A stretch of 64,000 nt of DNA, taken from Halobacteriovoraceae bacterium. Its GTDB lineage: Bacteria; Bdellovibrionota; Bacteriovoracia; Bacteriovoracales; Bacteriovoracaceae. The notes below the pieces were generated by a model. The model was not told the origin of the DNA and did no database searches. It worked only from the letters and a program-made list of their open reading frames with translations. Shown here in pieces: positions 44,326 through 53,010 of the stretch. Both the position numbers and the translations under genes were made by a program. Location of the stretch: the NCBI GenBank assembly GCA_020635115.1, contig JACKAK010000001.1, positions 248,001 to 312,000 on the forward strand. Direction: 5' to 3'. Every line of letters begins with the position of its first letter. Position 1 is the stretch's first letter.

Positions 44326-46507
44326 GCACTTTTTTATCTTGAGAGAAAAGATCAATAATCAATTGAGTGTAAGGAAGCTTTATCACAAATTCTGCACCTT
44401 CATTTGCAAGAGATTCGACCCAAATCTTGCCATTTAATTTCTCTACTTCACTTTTTACAGCTGAAAGCCCTACTCCTCTGCCTGAAAATACAGATACATT
44501 GTATGTACTTGTAAATTGATGTGAGAAAATTTCTTGTATGATTTCATGATCTGGCCTATTCAGCTCACTAATCCCTTCCATTTTGTCTTTAACCTTCTGA
44601 ACATCAACTCCTCTTCCATCGTCTTTGATTCGAATAATAAGACTATCGTCTTGTATTTTCCATGAAACATCTATTTCACCAAATTCATCTTTTCCAAGCT
44701 TGTTTCTCATAGATGGATTTTCAATCCCATGCTCAACAATATTTTTAAAGATATGAACAAAAGAATTAAATACATTTTCATATATTGGTGAGTATATTTT
44801 TAGTGAAGGTCCATCATATTTTATTTGTTTTATTTTCTTTCCTAATCGACTAGACATTTCTTTTAGAGTCAATTCGAAAGGTTGAAACATTTCTTGAATA
44901 GGGGTCATGACAAAAGTTTCTAAAAACGCCTTTCGTATATATTCATCTCCATGCTCTAATACGTTATTCAAAAAGTTATTAATGACAGACATCGGCATAT
45001 GCTTATAAGTCTCATCTTCTTCAAAATCTTTACCTAAAATACTACTATGATTTTCAAGAAATCTCTTTTTCCATTCTAAAAAAAGATTTTTAATAGCAAT
45101 CAGTTCATCAATTCTTATGACTTCATCTTTTTTTCGATCCATTAAAACATCTTCAAAGTTATGAATGTGTGATACTAGATCTGAAAATAAAAAAGAACTA
45201 GCGCCCCCCTTTAGAGTATGTAGGATATATTGAATCTCATTAATTTTTATCACATCCTTTTTTTCTATAATTGCATTAATTTTATTGGTAGTATTGTTGA
45301 TTTCTGACAAGTACTTTGCAACCAATGACTTATTATTTGCAATACGTACAATTCGTTCTGCGTCTTCTTTAATTTTTTCTTCTTTTTTAATTGCTTGAAG
45401 TTCCTTTGATTTATCAGAAACAATCATCACTATAGCGATTATTTTTTCTTTTTTATCGTCATATATTGGTCTATAACTCAGTGTAATTGATTTTTCTAAA
45501 TTTGAATGTTGATAACTAGTCGGTCCTAATATTGCTGCATCTTCAAATTCAAGTTGATTTGAGAAGATGAGATCAAGCCACATATTTATATTCTCAATTT
45601 CTAGCTCATCAGTTACTTTTAAAATTTCATGGATAAATTTTCCGGAAGGGTTTTGCTCTAAAAGTTTTATGCAGGTTTGAGAATATGTATTATCGCACTT
45701 TCCTTTTTCATCAAATACAATAAAGCCTTCATCTAGAGAATTTATCATCGAGTTGATTGAACCTGAAAAAAGTTTCAATTTGTAGACAGCATTTTCCAAC
45801 TCTATTTTTTGAGTATTAATTTCTTCTGTTCTTTGTTCGACTCTTTTTTCTAAATCTTCATTTGAACTATGTAGCACATCGTTTAATTTTTTTATTTCAT
45901 TGCTTTTATTGACTATTTCAACAAATGCATCATCGATCATTTTTCTAAAAATGTACGTAAAAAAAGCCCCTACAACCAATACTGAAAAAGCAGTAATGAC
46001 TTGATAGATTTTAAAGAAATCATCAGTATAAATATTATCTGGTCTTGGGATGTCAGAGTATTCCCAAATACCCAGAAGTATTGTTAGGAAAATATAGGTT
46101 CCTATCCAAAAACTTGAATTATTTTTCCCCAAAAACATCTGTCCGACCATAGATGCAACAATTAACCAATACATATTTGGAGATATAATTCCACCTGAAT
46201 ATATTACACCCAGGTATATCGCAGAAGCTGCCAAGAAAAAAAGAATATTAAGAATAAAAACATAATTTTTGGTATACCTATAGAGAAATATACTCAAAAT
46301 TGAAAATACCCCACATGAAAAATGACTAATACCTAAAACGTTGGATTCTATTACAAAATAATAAAAACAGGAATAACTGAAATAGATAAAACTTGTAATT
46401 GCTGAAATAATGAGAAGCGCTCTGACATTATGAACAGTATCAATATTTCTACCAGTTTTAGGATCTTTTATCGTATATTCAAATACAATTTGATATATCT
46501 TTCGCAT
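44312..46507 (-). CDS. membrane histidine kinase with PAS and Hpt-type domain (CheA-like core)
   Basis: 731 residues. Six or so N-terminal membrane helices (30-185) lead into a coiled coil (190-240) and a PAS-like domain (245-365). An Hpt-like helix bundle follows with the phospho-His430 in YILHTLKGGASSF, then a HATPase domain (N579 in FKNIVEHGIENP, DDGRGVD at 619, SGRGVGLSAV at 675). Having Hpt and ATPase on one chain, with a CheA-style N box, sets it apart from ordinary kinases. No response regulator is adjacent. It overlaps the convergent gene by 14 nt. Confidence 0.85.
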   Translation of the reverse strand: MRKIYQIVFEYTIKDPKTGRNIDTVHNVRALLIISAITSFIYFSYSCFYYFVIESNVLGISHFSCGVFSILSIFLYRYTKNYVFILNILFFLAASAIYLGVIYSGGIISPNMYWLIVASMVGQMFLGKNNSSFWIGTYIFLTILLGIWEYSDIPRPDNIYTDDFFKIYQVITAFSVLVVGAFFTYIFRKMIDDAFVEIVNKSNEIKKLNDVLHSSNEDLEKRVEQRTEEINTQKIELENAVYKLKLFSGSINSMINSLDEGFIVFDEKGKCDNTYSQTCIKLLEQNPSGKFIHEILKVTDELEIENINMWLDLIFSNQLEFEDAAILGPTSYQHSNLEKSITLSYRPIYDDKKEKIIAIVMIVSDKSKELQAIKKEEKIKEDAERIVRIANNKSLVAKYLSEINNTTNKINAIIEKKDVIKINEIQYILHTLKGGASSFLFSDLVSHIHNFEDVLMDRKKDEVIRIDELIAIKNLFLEWKKRFLENHSSILGKDFEEDETYKHMPMSVINNFLNNVLEHGDEYIRKAFLETFVMTPIQEMFQPFELTLKEMSSRLGKKIKQIKYDGPSLKIYSPIYENVFNSFVHIFKNIVEHGIENPSMRNKLGKDEFGEIDVSWKIQDDSLIIRIKDDGRGVDVQKVKDKMEGISELNRPDHEIIQEIFSHQFTSTYNVSVFSGRGVGLSAVKSEVEKLNGKIWVESLANEGAEFVIKLPYTQLIIDLFSQDKKVLSVF

Positions 46508-46692
46508 ATGGCCCCATCCCGTTAGTCTTATCGGTTATATGAGTGATTTTATTAAATTATCTGAGTAATATATTCCATTAATTTATTCACGAAATCGTAA
46601 ACTTATTAAACACTTACAAATAAAAAAATGTTTAAAGTTTCATCAATTAAAGTCGAAGAGCTTAATGAAAAAGAGACACCAGGAGGGTGATT

Positions 46693-46908
46693 GTGAAAAA
46701 ATATTACAAAGAGTTTGAAACTGAAGTTCTATTTCAAAAGCTAGGACAAGTTTGGTACGCTTTCACTGAAATCGACAATGAGATTGTATATTCTGGCCTG
46801 CCTGAAGGAGTTGATCCTTTAAATACTGAGCTTGAACTATACAGTGTTATTGAAGAACATTTAAAGAAAGTTGCTAAGATTCGTAAATCTCCAGATGCAC
46901 TTGCATAA
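46693..46908 (+). CDS. small protein, unknown
   Basis: 71 residues starting at GTG 46693, where AGGAGGG lies 5 nt upstream. An upstream in-frame GTG lies inside that ribosome site and is unlikely. It reads as a small alpha/beta domain (FETEVLFQKLGQVWYAFTEI). No family is known. It is followed 2 nt later by another small gene. Confidence 0.6.
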   Translation: MKKYYKEFETEVLFQKLGQVWYAFTEIDNEIVYSGLPEGVDPLNTELELYSVIEEHLKKVAKIRKSPDALA

Positions 46909-46910
46909 TA

Positions 46911-47138
46911 ATGTTTATGGGTTCACCTAAATACAAACAAAGAATACCTAGAACCATAAAAATGCAAAACCAAAATATTGGAGTTGATAAACGCAATAAG
47001 TCAGTACAGGAAACTGTAAATGACAAAAAAAGAATCGAATCCCTTAGAGAAATTATTGCAAAAAAAATAAGTTCTCCTGAATTAGCAAGAAAAGCTGCGC
47101 AAATAATTTCCGAAATGCTCAAAAACTATAAAAAATAA
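46911..47138 (+). CDS. small basic protein, unknown
   Basis: 75 residues, strongly basic at the N-terminus (GSPKYKQRIPRTIK) and helical at the C-terminus (LARKAAQIISEMLKNYKK). It probably shares a transcript with the gene before it. No clear ribosome site and no family; a nucleic-acid-binding role is conceivable from charge only. Confidence 0.45.
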   Translation: MFMGSPKYKQRIPRTIKMQNQNIGVDKRNKSVQETVNDKKRIESLREIIAKKISSPELARKAAQIISEMLKNYKK

Positions 47139-47209
47139 ATCTATGCGAACACTGTTTCCTGGCAGTATTATGGTGATATTTCGTTCACTAAATACTGAGG
47201 AATTATTTT

Positions 47210-48304
47210 ATGGCCGTAGCTTTTCTTGATTTTGAGAGATTACATCAAAATGAATTTCAAAAACAAGTAATAGATCGTTTTACTGAAATTGTTAAAACGA
47301 ATGCATTTGTTGAAGGTAAATATAATGCAATGTTTGAGAAAGAATTTGCGAACATGCAAAATACAAAACATTGTCTCTTAGTGGCCAATGGTACAGATGC
47401 TCTAGAGATTAGTCTGAAAGTAAGCGGAGTCCAAACAGGAGACAAAGTCGGAGTACCGGGAATCACTTTTTATGCATCAGCTGAAGCAATCGTAAATGTT
47501 GGGGCCATACCTGTCTTAATTGATGTTGATCCACTGTCTGGTCTTATTTCACCATCATCTCTTAAAAACGTTTTAGAAAATCACAGACTCAAAGCTGTTA
47601 TGCCTGTGCATATTTATGGCCTACCAGCGCCTATTGGTGAAATCAAACATATTGTTAAAGATCTCGACATTGCAATTATTGAAGATGGCGCTCAGGCCTG
47701 TGGAACAATCCTCGATTCAGGGCCTTGTGGGAGTAGCGGCAATTTAACAACTTTCTCTTTCTATCCGACAAAAAATCTAGCTGCATTTGGAGACGCTGGA
47801 GCGATTTTAACGAACGATGATTCAAAAGTTGAAATGATTAAAAGTATACGTAATCACGGCCGTGGTGAACATCCTATTATTGGTAGAAATTCAAGGTGTG
47901 ATCACTTACAGGCCGCAGTGCTGCATGCAAAACTTGAAACTATAAAAAATGAAAATCAAAAAAGAAAAGAAATTGCGAAAAAATACCATGAGGGACTAAA
48001 AAACTTTCCTGTCCATATTCTCCATGACAAATTTATTGAGACATCCTCATGGCATTTATACCCCGTTCGTTTTAATAACAAAGATGAAAAACAAAGAATG
48101 CAACAACATCTAAGTCAAAAAGAGATTGGGACAGCTCCCTTTTACGATTTAGCGATGCACCATTTTCCGGCCCTTATGAACTGCGAGGGGGACAAAGAAT
48201 TTGCGCAACAGTTTGCGGGCACAGTACTTTGTCTACCCATGCATCCACATTTAGAAGATAGAGAAATAGCAGAAGTAATACAGGCCATTAAAGAATTCTA
48301 TTGA
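47210..48304 (+). CDS. DegT/DnrJ/EryC1 family aminotransferase
   Basis: 364 residues. It has PLP-enzyme landmarks of sugar aminotransferases: LLVANGTDALEISLKVSGV, IIEDGAQACGT (the Asp that contacts the pyridine) and FSFYPTKNLAAFGDAGAI with the Schiff-base Lys. The RNHGR motif follows. These enzymes aminate nucleotide-linked keto-sugars for surface polysaccharide. No other sugar genes lie nearby, so the product is unknown. The stop overlaps the convergent neighbour by 7 nt. Confidence 0.92.
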   Translation: MAVAFLDFERLHQNEFQKQVIDRFTEIVKTNAFVEGKYNAMFEKEFANMQNTKHCLLVANGTDALEISLKVSGVQTGDKVGVPGITFYASAEAIVNVGAIPVLIDVDPLSGLISPSSLKNVLENHRLKAVMPVHIYGLPAPIGEIKHIVKDLDIAIIEDGAQACGTILDSGPCGSSGNLTTFSFYPTKNLAAFGDAGAILTNDDSKVEMIKSIRNHGRGEHPIIGRNSRCDHLQAAVLHAKLETIKNENQKRKEIAKKYHEGLKNFPVHILHDKFIETSSWHLYPVRFNNKDEKQRMQQHLSQKEIGTAPFYDLAMHHFPALMNCEGDKEFAQQFAGTVLCLPMHPHLEDREIAEVIQAIKEFY

Positions 48305-49218
48305 TTATATCTAACGATAAAAGTCAAATCAAATACAATTCTTTTTGGTTGCGGATCATTAAATTTCTCAAGGATGAGAGCATTTAGTTTATTCTCTGGA
48401 TTTGTGTCAATCTCTGATTCAAAAACTTGCCGGGTAATACCTAAAAGTTCATATATTTTTTCGTTCGATTCACTCGGTTCCCAAATATCAAAATAGACTT
48501 TCACTTCAGAAATCTGAACGTCCAAAATATCAAAACCCATCAGTTTGATTGTTGCGGCCATATATTGCCATGATTTGGTTCCTGGTAATATTTGCTTTAT
48601 AACTTCTTCAGCATCAAAAATTTCATCTCCATGATTTAAATCTTTCCCTAAAATAAATTTTTGAAATTCTTCATTATAAAAAATTTGTTTTCCAGTAATT
48701 CTGTTATAGATTTTGGCCGTAAATTTTTTAAAGTTCTTCCATTTATCTATCGATGTTGGGCCTGCAAAGTTTTTTGCATGAAGTAGAGATAGAAATATAC
48801 TGCTTGGAAAACCCTTATTGGGAATTAGGGCAGGAAATTTTTTTAAAGGAATAAAACTTGGAAAAAATAAAAATTCATTTGTATTTAAATCGTAGTACCT
48901 CAATTTATGATCTGTAAAAAAATAGATATTTCTTCTGTTATCGTAGACATTCATAAAATGAAATCTCAAACCTTTATCTAAAGACATTGTTTCGATAACT
49001 ACTCCACCCTCTCTAACATATAATAAAAAATTATTATCCATATAATATGGAGTGAAAGGGTGTATCAGGGAAGGAATAGAATTAATGATTTCCCTTTTTT
49101 GACTTGGAGCTAGAGAATCAACATACTCTGTATAAGGTTTTGCATATTCAAAATAATCCAGACAATTTCCCAAAACAAATTGCGGAAAGGCAACTAGAAT
49201 TATATATATTAACTTCAT
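48298..49218 (-). CDS. secreted protein, tandem paralogue A, unknown
   Basis: 306 residues with a signal peptide (MKLIYIILVAFPQFVLGNC). It shares with the neighbour gene a recognisable layout: Y.....VDSL...QK..I...IPS near the N-terminus, and in the middle FPSFIPLKKFPALIPNKGFP SSIFLSLL-type segments. Then come K.W and YNEEFQ blocks and a C-terminal strand. No known domain. The two presumably arose by duplication. Confidence 0.7.
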   Translation of the reverse strand: MKLIYIILVAFPQFVLGNCLDYFEYAKPYTEYVDSLAPSQKREIINSIPSLIHPFTPYYMDNNFLLYVREGGVVIETMSLDKGLRFHFMNVYDNRRNIYFFTDHKLRYYDLNTNEFLFFPSFIPLKKFPALIPNKGFPSSIFLSLLHAKNFAGPTSIDKWKNFKKFTAKIYNRITGKQIFYNEEFQKFILGKDLNHGDEIFDAEEVIKQILPGTKSWQYMAATIKLMGFDILDVQISEVKVYFDIWEPSESNEKIYELLGITRQVFESEIDTNPENKLNALILEKFNDPQPKRIVFDLTFIVRYNQ

Positions 49219-49304
49219 AACAGCTCCAAAGTTGAATTCTGCACAATATATGAAGTTAAAAAAAAATGAAACATCTATAGGATTGTTAAATAAAATAAAT
49301 TGCT

Positions 49305-50201
49305 CTACTCGACAAAATATACAATATTGTAAAATATTTGATCAACTTTTTCAGTCTTAAATTTTTTCTTTATACAGTCACTTAAATCCTTTTCAGTGTT
49401 AGAGTGAAACCTTGAGGCCCCATTGGAACGATAAACACCATTGTTTTCAAACATTCCTTGTTGAACAGTTGTATATTGATCTGGAAAAGTAATGCTCGTA
49501 ACTTCATAATTTTTAATTTTAAATCCCAAAATTTTTATTGCGGCCTGAACATATTGGTTTATTTTCGTTTTAATTGCAGGTTCATGTAAAACGGCTGATA
49601 GTATTTCTTGGTCATTTATACTAAAAATATCACTCGAGAGAAGTAACTGAAACTCATCACTATAATACATCTGGACAGCACTGATAAAATTTACAACACT
49701 TATATTAAAAGACTTAGGAGAAGTCTTCCACTGGCCATATTTCTGTCCAAAAAACTGTTTAAAATTATAAAGGATAAAAAATATACTACTTGGAAATCCC
49801 TCTCCAGGTACCAGTTCAGGAAAACCTTCAAGGGGAATAAATTTTGGAAATCTGACAAACTCTCCAAATCTGTATTGATATTGGAGCTGATGGCGATTAA
49901 AAGTATATTTACCTTCGTAAGGATCATAATTGTCTGTAAATTCAAATGGAAGTAGAATTTGATTATCCATATAATAGAATAAAATTCCCATATTCGACGA
50001 TTGAATTATCATTCCATTATTAAGTTTGAAGTTTCTTGCAGACGGTATGGCATCAAAAATTTTTAATTTTTGTTCATATGTTAGAGAATCCACGAGTTTT
50101 ATATAGGAAACTGCAGGATTAAAAAAACTTTCACATGAGCAATAAGATCTTTTAAAAGATAGAAACGAAATCAAAATAAATAATATATAAGTAGTTTTCA
50201 T
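49305..50201 (-). CDS. secreted protein, tandem paralogue B, unknown
   Basis: 298 residues with a signal peptide (TYILFILISFLSFKRSYC). It parallels paralogue A: VSYIKLVDSLTYEQKLKIFD, FPKFIPLEGFPELVPGEGFP followed by SSIFFILY, YYSDEFQLLL, and an ILGFKIKNYEV strand. The sequences are divergent enough that duplication is old. Mutual neighbours and shared strand suggest co-expression. Function unknown. Confidence 0.7.
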   Translation of the reverse strand: MKTTYILFILISFLSFKRSYCSCESFFNPAVSYIKLVDSLTYEQKLKIFDAIPSARNFKLNNGMIIQSSNMGILFYYMDNQILLPFEFTDNYDPYEGKYTFNRHQLQYQYRFGEFVRFPKFIPLEGFPELVPGEGFPSSIFFILYNFKQFFGQKYGQWKTSPKSFNISVVNFISAVQMYYSDEFQLLLSSDIFSINDQEILSAVLHEPAIKTKINQYVQAAIKILGFKIKNYEVTSITFPDQYTTVQQGMFENNGVYRSNGASRFHSNTEKDLSDCIKKKFKTEKVDQIFYNIVYFVE

Positions 50202-50421
50202 ACAATTCTAATTGGAATATACAGCTTAATCTCAGCAATTGATCAAAAAAGCAATCTCTTGTAAAAAATACCATTTAGCGAACAAATCTAAATCACTGAA
50301 ACTAAATAACTGAGTTAATTTTCCTAATAATACTAAAAACGATAAAGGATAAGAATCAGTGATTATGTTGACGCATCGAATTTTAAACATTATTCATGCT
50401 AATTATTATTTTGAGGAACTT

Positions 50422-51120
50422 ATGGATAAAACCCTATCACAAGATTTTAAGTATACCCACAAATCCCGAAACCCCTACCATGATAAGCTAGAACAATATA
50501 AGCATATTGTTATGCGAGATGAAGAGGCCGAGTTATATCAAGGAAAATGGAATGAAGTCATATTTAATCGTGATGCCCCACTTTATTTAGAAATTGGTTC
50601 AGGATATGGACATTTTATGGTTGAATTTTGTTCAAAATACCCTGATGTAAATTTCGTTGGTATGGATTATCGATTTAAAAGAAGTTTCGAATTAGCGAGA
50701 CGTTTAGATAGAAATGTTAATGAAATTTATAATTTTAGATATCTCAGAGCAAAAGGTGAGAGGACTGGCCATATTTTTGGAGAAAATGAACTTGATGGAA
50801 TTTTTTATTTTTTTCCTGATCCATGGCCAAAGGCCAGACATAACAAAAAGAGACTTTTTAAAAATGAAGTACTCCCTTACCTCCATCGAACATTAAAACC
50901 AGAAGGAAAGATCTATATAAAAACAGACCATGATGGGTACGCCGAACAAATGGCAGAAGTTATTGACAATTCTAACCTTTTCAAATTGCAATTTAAAACT
51001 CATGATCTTTGGAAAGATGCTCCAGAGCATTTTCTAGCAAGTTTCTCTACTAAATTTGAAAAAATCTTTCTTGCACAGAAAGTAAACATTAAGGCCTTTG
51101 AAATATCGGCCATTAAGTAA
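50422..51120 (+). CDS. trmB: tRNA (guanine-N7)-methyltransferase
   Basis: 232 residues. TrmB features: LEIGSGYGHFMVEFCSKYPD (SAM site), VGMDYRFKRSFELARR, IFYFFPDPWPKARHNKKRLF (signature) and LKPEGKIYIKTDHDGYAEQM. It methylates G46. I chose ATG 50422, with GAGGAA just upstream; an upstream in-frame start at 50359 would add an odd hydrophobic segment. dnaG starts 10 nt after the stop. Confidence 0.93.
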   Translation: MDKTLSQDFKYTHKSRNPYHDKLEQYKHIVMRDEEAELYQGKWNEVIFNRDAPLYLEIGSGYGHFMVEFCSKYPDVNFVGMDYRFKRSFELARRLDRNVNEIYNFRYLRAKGERTGHIFGENELDGIFYFFPDPWPKARHNKKRLFKNEVLPYLHRTLKPEGKIYIKTDHDGYAEQMAEVIDNSNLFKLQFKTHDLWKDAPEHFLASFSTKFEKIFLAQKVNIKAFEISAIK

Positions 51121-51130
51121 TGGAATTTTA

Positions 51131-52996
51131 ATGGCCTTAAATGACCTAAAAGATATTATAAAACAGATCTCCATTTCTGAAGGAATCTCACGTTATATCG
51201 ATGTTGAGAAAAAAGGACGTAAGCATATAGCAACTTGTCCTTTTCATGATGATCATGACCCTTCTCTCCAAATTGATGATGATAAATCTCTCTTTATGTG
51301 TTTTGTTTGTCAAACTGGAGGAGATCTCATTACATTTGTCGAAAAATTTAAAAATCTAGATTTTGGAGATGCTCTAAAGGATCTTGCTGAGAAGTTTTCA
51401 ATTCCCTTTGAGGAACATTTTGGTCAAAAAATGCAGTCCCCTCGCCAAGAGATGGCCCAAAAAATACTGCATAAAGCTTCGTTGATTTATAAAAGATATT
51501 CAGAAAAAGGAGATCCTGGAACATTTCATAAATTTTTAAAAAATCGCGGACTAAGTGATGAGACCGCACAAAATTTTAAAATTGGCCTAGCTCCAAGTCA
51601 TAATATTATTTGGAATTATTTGAATTCAATTCCGAATACTGAAAGTAAAGAAAGTGCTTTAAAAATGGCCATTGAGATCGGGTTAATTAGACAGAACAAG
51701 GAAAATAAGTCTCACTATGATACTTTTCGAGATAGAATCATTTTTCCGATCTGGGATCATTTTGGCAAAGTAGTAGGATTTGGAGGTCGTGCTTTGCATG
51801 ATTACCAGAAGGCCAAGTATTTAAATTCATTTGATTCATTTATTTTCAACAAGCGAAATATTGCTTATGGCCTTCATATTGCTAAATCCTCTATACGGCA
51901 AAAAGATGCCGTTATTTTGACTGAAGGATATCTTGATACAATTGCTCTTCATCAATATGGTTTTTCAAATTCAGTTGCCATTATGGGTGTTGGTTTAAGT
52001 GAGTATATGGCCCAATATTTAATTGGACTAACTAAGAATATTTATATGGCCTTGGATTCTGATAAAGCAGGCCTCATGGCCATGGAAAGAGTAAATCAAA
52101 TTTTTATGCAAAAAGGCATTCTTCCAAAATATTTAAACTTCACCCCTTTTAAGGATCCGGACGAATATCTGGCGCAGAAAGGGGCGGTGGGAATGTGTGA
52201 ATTGATTGAAAAGGCAAAAACATTTATCGATAACTCACTTGAAAGATTACTTCCAAATCCTATTCCATCAGTTTCTGATCAGAAAATCTTACTACTTGAG
52301 ATGGCCTTTGAGATTTTATCGCCATTAAAAGAGCAACTCAGTGCAACAGAACGAGTTGTTCAATTTGCACGTTCACTTGAGATTAGATCTACGCCGGAGA
52401 TGATTTTGAGTCATTATCGGGAGTATTTAACCAAGAAAACTAGTAAATTGAACGTAAATAATGATAGGCCTCAACGTGAAGAACAAGTAGTTCAGGGCGA
52501 AAGAGTAGAAAAAAAGGAATTTAAATCTTTATCAACAGGGGAAAAGCTATTAATTAAACAAATAATACTTCATCCAGATATAATGCAAGGTTCTAGATTT
52601 GCAGAAGTACTTGATTTAATCACCAATTTTGAGGTAAAACGATACATTTCGAGTATAGAAAAACTTTACTATGAGGTAGATGAGACAGAGTTCATGAACC
52701 TGCTTAAGGGTCTTCACCTTAATAGTGAAACTCCAGCAGAAATCGGAGAGGCCGTTGGAGCGGTGTTGTTTCAATACAGAAAGGAAAAGAGATTCACTGA
52801 AGAACAAGAAAAAAAGTTTTTTACTGATTTAATTAAAAGATTGAAGGAAGACTATTTGATTTCACAAAAGAAGGCCCTAAAAGCACAAAGTTCTCTATGT
52901 CATACTGAAAGAGAGATGAAACAACTGATGAATGAAATTATTTCCATAGATAAAAAGTTAAATGAACTAAAAACTCAAAAGATAGAAACTCATTAA
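51131..52996 (+). CDS. dnaG: DNA primase
   Basis: 621 residues. Zinc ribbon Cys36, His39, Cys57, Cys60 (ATCPFHDDHDPSL, FMCFVCQTGGD). The TOPRIM core is around VILTEGYLDTIALHQYGF and MALDSDKAGLMAMERVNQIF. The RNA polymerase domain has GRALHDYQKAKYLNS. The C-terminal domain that binds DnaB is present but weakly conserved. Followed 14 nt later by rpoD, the classic macromolecular-synthesis pair; rpsU is not in front here. Confidence 0.96.
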   Translation: MALNDLKDIIKQISISEGISRYIDVEKKGRKHIATCPFHDDHDPSLQIDDDKSLFMCFVCQTGGDLITFVEKFKNLDFGDALKDLAEKFSIPFEEHFGQKMQSPRQEMAQKILHKASLIYKRYSEKGDPGTFHKFLKNRGLSDETAQNFKIGLAPSHNIIWNYLNSIPNTESKESALKMAIEIGLIRQNKENKSHYDTFRDRIIFPIWDHFGKVVGFGGRALHDYQKAKYLNSFDSFIFNKRNIAYGLHIAKSSIRQKDAVILTEGYLDTIALHQYGFSNSVAIMGVGLSEYMAQYLIGLTKNIYMALDSDKAGLMAMERVNQIFMQKGILPKYLNFTPFKDPDEYLAQKGAVGMCELIEKAKTFIDNSLERLLPNPIPSVSDQKILLLEMAFEILSPLKEQLSATERVVQFARSLEIRSTPEMILSHYREYLTKKTSKLNVNNDRPQREEQVVQGERVEKKEFKSLSTGEKLLIKQIILHPDIMQGSRFAEVLDLITNFEVKRYISSIEKLYYEVDETEFMNLLKGLHLNSETPAEIGEAVGAVLFQYRKEKRFTEEQEKKFFTDLIKRLKEDYLISQKKALKAQSSLCHTEREMKQLMNEIISIDKKLNELKTQKIETH

Positions 52997-53010
52997 GAAT
53001 AGGAGAGAAT

